Shown here: piece by piece, positions 61,212-64,000 of the stretch
How positions within the stretch are numbered: position 1 is the first letter of the stretch
Layout of the letters: the number at the start of each line of letters is the position of its first letter
Assembly: GCA_964394085.1 (NCBI GenBank)
Contig: CAYMWF010000002.1
Span: forward strand, 1 to 64,000
Origin: CAYMWF01 sp964394085 [NCBI: uncultured Gemmatimonadota bacterium]
GTDB taxonomy: Bacteria; GCA-2686955; CAYMWF01
DNA: 64,000 nt
Direction of reading: 5' to 3'
Made by a program: the position numbers and the translations under genes
Notes under the pieces: generated by a model
The model's input: only the letters and a program-made list of their open reading frames with translations
Databases searched by the model: none
Told to the model about the DNA's origin: nothing

Positions 61212-61912
61212 TTCATGCTCACTTTGTAGCTGAGAATTAAACCATCACAGGTACTGACGGGCGCCAGGGATAGTTCTTCCTCCCCGGGGAAAAGAGCTGT
61301 TTCATATGCAGGGAATTGAATCAATGCATCCAGCACATTAAAGACCCAGCACACCCCAAGAGTCCAACCCGTGGCAACATAGATATCATACGCGTTATTC
61401 GCTCGATTCCACGCATCCTCCGTGTCATCAACAGCATCTTCGAGATCCTCCCGGGCGGAAAGATATTGCCATGCTGACAATCCGTGACCGGCAGCCGCAG
61501 CAACATTTGTCCAGAATACAAAGGTACCCCAAGTTGGCTGGTCGTTATACTTCTGTCCCCATCCCGGAATGATAAGCGAACGGGCGGCAGCTCCTATTCG
61601 GTGCTTCGGCCGAGGATCCAGTGTAATCGATTCCGCGCCGTTACTTTGCAGATAGATACTTTTGCGAGCTGACGTATATCCCGATTGGAGAACTTTTATT
61701 TTATATTTCCCGACAGGAAGGCCGTTGCCGGTGAATGGCGTTATTCCCGAGACACGTACCGGGCCTTCAAGCAGAACTTTGAATCCGGGATGATCGGTTT
61801 GCACCTGAATACTTCCCGATCGGTTCTCATTGCAATTTGTCGCCGAGACTTCTGCATGAGCGGCGACAGCAACAAGCCAAGCCGAAAGAACCATGCTGAT
61901 TACAAATTTCAT
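61208..61912 (-). CDS. PEGA domain and DUF5683 membrane protein
   Basis: A 234-residue exported protein. After a signal peptide (FVISMVLSAWLVAVAAHA) comes a PEGA-like domain (GSIQVQTDHPGFKVLLEGP, LPVGKYKIKVLQSGY), then DUF5683 with ARSLIIPGWGQKYNDQPTWGTFVFW and two to three membrane segments (GWTLGVCWVFNVLDALIQFP). Such proteins are common in FCB genomes and are of unknown function. The ATG at 61912 starts the signal peptide; the frame could open at 61972. It shares a four-base overlap with the FN3 lipoprotein gene. Confidence 0.82.
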   Translation of the reverse strand: MKFVISMVLSAWLVAVAAHAEVSATNCNENRSGSIQVQTDHPGFKVLLEGPVRVSGITPFTGNGLPVGKYKIKVLQSGYTSARKSIYLQSNGAESITLDPRPKHRIGAAARSLIIPGWGQKYNDQPTWGTFVFWTNVAAAAGHGLSAWQYLSAREDLEDAVDDTEDAWNRANNAYDIYVATGWTLGVCWVFNVLDALIQFPAYETALFPGEEELSLAPVSTCDGLILSYKVSMK

Positions 61913-62119
61913 ACAGGCTCCTTTATGCCCCGTTCCCGATGTGCTTCGAGCTGGAAAAGCATTCGACATCAATGTATAGCTTACTGTAAAGACTGATACT
62001 ATCCCCCGTCCCTTTTGCTATTAACCGCCGCGATAAACCTCGCATCCGAATTCATCTTAAAGTTTAGTTCAGTATCGATATTTGTCAAGTTGCATTTAAA
62101 TCAGCGTCAACCAACCTAT

Positions 62120-62686
62120 TTACCCTATTCCCCGGGTATCCCCGCTACTCCCTGAAAGCCAATTGATCATTTTATACCGTTCTTTGAATAAGATAACCGC
62201 CGCCGCGGTCGTTTGCGGGAAAACTACTGATAGAGGGATATCATAGTTCCACAATGCAGTCCAGCACATCCCGGCAATTGCAAATACCACCGCCGCGAGT
62301 ATACGCAGCACGACATGATCGACTTTTATCTTGAAACCGATCGCATAGACAATAATACCTGAGGCTACCCCAACGGGCGCGAACGGAAGAAAAGCTCCTG
62401 CCCCAAAGGCAAGTCTGGTCCGAGGATTTCCAGAAAAGGATCCAATCGTAGTTATTAAACATCCTATCCAGGATCCCAATACTGGTAACTCCCAGGTTAT
62501 CACCAACCAGCGATAGAGTAATTGCGAAACGAAAGCTCCTGCAATAAGACAGAATATGGATCGAGCCAGCGCATGTCGCAAAATCAGACGCTTTTGCAGG
62601 TTTTCGGAAACCTTATTTGAAAAATCTGCTCCTGATACTCTGCGCAAGCCGATTTTCAGTACATTCTGCCGAATCACTTCTGACAA
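62120..62686 (-). CDS. small polytopic membrane protein, distantly PlsY-like
   Basis: A protein of about 188 residues with four to five membrane segments. The C-terminal half (TRLAFGAGAFLPFAPVGVA, then AAVVFAIAGMCWTALW, then ILFKERYKMINWLSGSSGDTRG) runs parallel to the C-terminal half of the acyltransferase PlsY, but the catalytic motifs (GSxxxG, GGKG) are absent. The TTG at 62686 has GGAGG seven bases upstream and is preferred; a GTG at 62713 would overlap der by four bases. PlsY often neighbours der, which agrees with the place. It is probably not an active acyltransferase. Confidence 0.55.
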   Translation of the reverse strand: MSEVIRQNVLKIGLRRVSGADFSNKVSENLQKRLILRHALARSIFCLIAGAFVSQLLYRWLVITWELPVLGSWIGCLITTIGSFSGNPRTRLAFGAGAFLPFAPVGVASGIIVYAIGFKIKVDHVVLRILAAVVFAIAGMCWTALWNYDIPLSVVFPQTTAAAVILFKERYKMINWLSGSSGDTRGIG

Positions 62687-62709
62687 ATTCGACCCTCCAA
62701 TTATTGTCT

Positions 62710-64000
62710 TCACTTCGCCCGTTTGCGAAAAAGGAGAACTATTGGGTTACCTTCAAAACCATACTCTGAGCGGATCCTGTTTGATAAATATCTCCGATAG
62801 TGTGTCGGCAGGGACTGCTTCGAGTTCGTAAACAAAGTAAAACATGGCGGTGATTGCCCCGTTTGCGCACAGTATAATATTCTGGTCTCCCTTCCTTTCT
62901 GGAACGGAGGAGGTCTTTCTTCAGAGATACGTTTCACAAACTTGTTTATTTCTCCTGTTGGAACTCGTTTTACGCCCGCTTCAAAAACGTCTTGTGCTGT
63001 ATCCAGGAGCTTTACGACTCTCTGACCCGTCTTCGCTGATATGAATATAATCGGAGCAAATTTCAAAAACCGTAATTTCGCATAAATCGTGTTCTGGTAT
63101 CTATCCAGAGTCCTTTCATCCTTGGTGACGAGATCCCATTTGTTTGCAGCAATTATTACTCCCTTTCCGGCATCCAGAGCGAGTCGGCCAATCCACAGAT
63201 CATGCGTCGAGATTTCGCTGGAAACATCAATAACCAAAATAGCAATATCGCACCTGTCCAAAGCTCTTAGACTCCGCAGGTGAGAGTAGAAACCAACTCC
63301 ATCTTCGGTTCTATCCTTCCGTCGCAACCCCGCAGTGTCCACCAGAGTGAACACTTTCCCTTGCCGTTTCACCAAGGTATCTATGGCATCCCTGGTTGTA
63401 CCCGCCTTGGGTGAAGTAAGAACGACATCTTTTCCGACAAGGAGATTCACAATAGAAGATTTCCCGACATTCGTTTTCCCGACGACTGCTAACCGCAATC
63501 CGGCGGTTCTCTCGCGACCGGAAGTTCTCTCAGGCAATTTATCAACTAATACATCAAGGAAATCACCTATGTTCCTTCCGAACATAGCGGATACAGGAAA
63601 TGGCTCTCCGAAACCCAGTTTGAAAAAATTGAAAACCTCATGATCAAAACCGGCGTGGTCAGCCTTATTGAGAATGGGAACAATAGTAAAATTCGTTTTC
63701 CTCAGATTCGATGCAATCATGAGATCGAGATCTGTTATTCCGGTTTTTGCATCGACGACAAAAAGCAGGATGTCTGATTCAGTTATTGCATACTCGACCT
63801 GCAGGTTTACTAGGGTATCAATGCCTTCTGCTTCTACCGGCTTATACCCTCCGGTATCTACCAGGATAAAAGACTTCCCCTCCCATTCGGCTATTTTACA
63901 GTTCCTGTCGCGGGTCGATCCAGGCTTCTCATCCGTTATTGCATCTTTTGTACGAAGCAACCGATTGAACAGCGAGGATTTCCCAACGTTCGGCCTGCCA
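62710..64000 (-). CDS. der: GTPase Der (EngA), N-terminus cut by window edge
   Basis: Der is the double GTPase needed for 50S ribosome assembly. The frame is open to base 64000, where it reads GRPNVGKSSLFNRLL, the first G1 motif. Visible are STRDR (G2), DTGGYKP (G3) and NKAD (G4) of the first domain, then the second domain with GKTNVGKSSIVNLLVG, AGTTRDAIDTL, DTAGLRRKDR and NKWDL, and the C-terminal KH-like domain ending VLLFRKRAK. Only a few N-terminal residues are missing. The next gene downstream is the PlsY-like protein. Confidence 0.96.
   Translation of the reverse strand, partial: GRPNVGKSSLFNRLLRTKDAITDEKPGSTRDRNCKIAEWEGKSFILVDTGGYKPVEAEGIDTLVNLQVEYAITESDILLFVVDAKTGITDLDLMIASNLRKTNFTIVPILNKADHAGFDHEVFNFFKLGFGEPFPVSAMFGRNIGDFLDVLVDKLPERTSGRERTAGLRLAVVGKTNVGKSSIVNLLVGKDVVLTSPKAGTTRDAIDTLVKRQGKVFTLVDTAGLRRKDRTEDGVGFYSHLRSLRALDRCDIAILVIDVSSEISTHDLWIGRLALDAGKGVIIAANKWDLVTKDERTLDRYQNTIYAKLRFLKFAPIIFISAKTGQRVVKLLDTAQDVFEAGVKRVPTGEINKFVKRISEERPPPFQKGRETRILYCAQTGQSPPCFTLFTNSKQSLPTHYRRYLSNRIRSEYGFEGNPIVLLFRKRAK

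Noticed and set aside
1-64000. tRNA, rRNA, CRISPR array, insertion sequence or toxin-antitoxin pair
   Set aside because: I looked for T-arm patterns, repeat-spacer periodicity, transposase motifs and paired small genes and found none that hold.

Overview
The window is 64 kb of ordinary chromosome from an uncultured-type Gram-negative bacterium, most likely a candidate phylum of the FCB (Fibrobacteres-Chlorobi-Bacteroidetes) superphylum. This is inferred from an outer-membrane style gene set (LptE-like lipoprotein, Wza-type export, beta-barrel), a secreted protein ending in the NYPNPFNP-type C-terminal sorting/FlgD-like domain typical of that group, DUF5683 and PEGA domains, and TPR-rich secreted proteins. 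Two promoters fit the ordinary sigma-70 consensus (TTGACA-17-TATAAT) rather than the Bacteroidota type, so I do not place it inside Bacteroidota. No tRNA, rRNA, CRISPR, IS element or prophage was recognised. Nearly everything is on the minus strand; only rocA, a small lipoprotein and a membrane-TPR protein are on plus.

Layout in plus coordinates (most genes read right to left). 1-8 kb: a conserved housekeeping block, xerD, an M50 protease, trpS, scpA, scpB, rluB, cmk and rpsA (its C-terminus lies outside). 8-17 kb: secreted and envelope proteins, including a tandem PrcB-domain protein, a P5C dehydrogenase, a tiny Cys-rich protein, two paralogous secreted proteins and a beta-barrel. 17-25 kb: a sugar transferase, an enoyl-CoA hydratase with a frame-broken tail, a TPR protein, two sensor kinases, an amidohydrolase and an LptE-like lipoprotein. 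25-31 kb: the plus-strand lipoprotein behind a perfect promoter and a structured leader, the membrane-TPR protein, RtcB and a second enoyl-CoA hydratase. 31-38.5 kb: the shape operon mreB-mreC-mreD-mrdA-rodA followed by a membrane-anchored phosphodiesterase-like protein. 38.8-56.6 kb: a secreted agarase-like protein and an exopolysaccharide/O-antigen cluster (Wza, two small membrane proteins, Wzz, polymerase/ligase, three GT4 and one GT2 glycosyltransferases, an FAD oxidoreductase, a flippase, and two phosphodiesterase-like proteins around a membrane protein). 56.8-60.4 kb: a prenyl group module (polyprenyl diphosphate synthase, UbiA prenyltransferase, and a membrane protein resembling prenol kinase fused to DUF92). 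60.5-64 kb: an FN3 lipoprotein, a PEGA/DUF5683 protein, a PlsY-like membrane protein and der (its N-terminus lies outside).

The points most worth following are the prenyl module, whose synthase has a GGPP-type chain-length residue and which could belong to the archaeal-type ether-lipid potential reported for FCB bacteria or to prenol salvage; the two unrecognised small membrane proteins inside the polysaccharide export operon; three AP-superfamily phosphodiesterase-like proteins that share a C-terminal LGY tail and show a split versus fused membrane module; a two-hairpin mRNA leader; and two genes whose reading frames can each be restored by one-base homopolymer changes. All family assignments come from reading the translated sequence; no database search was run.
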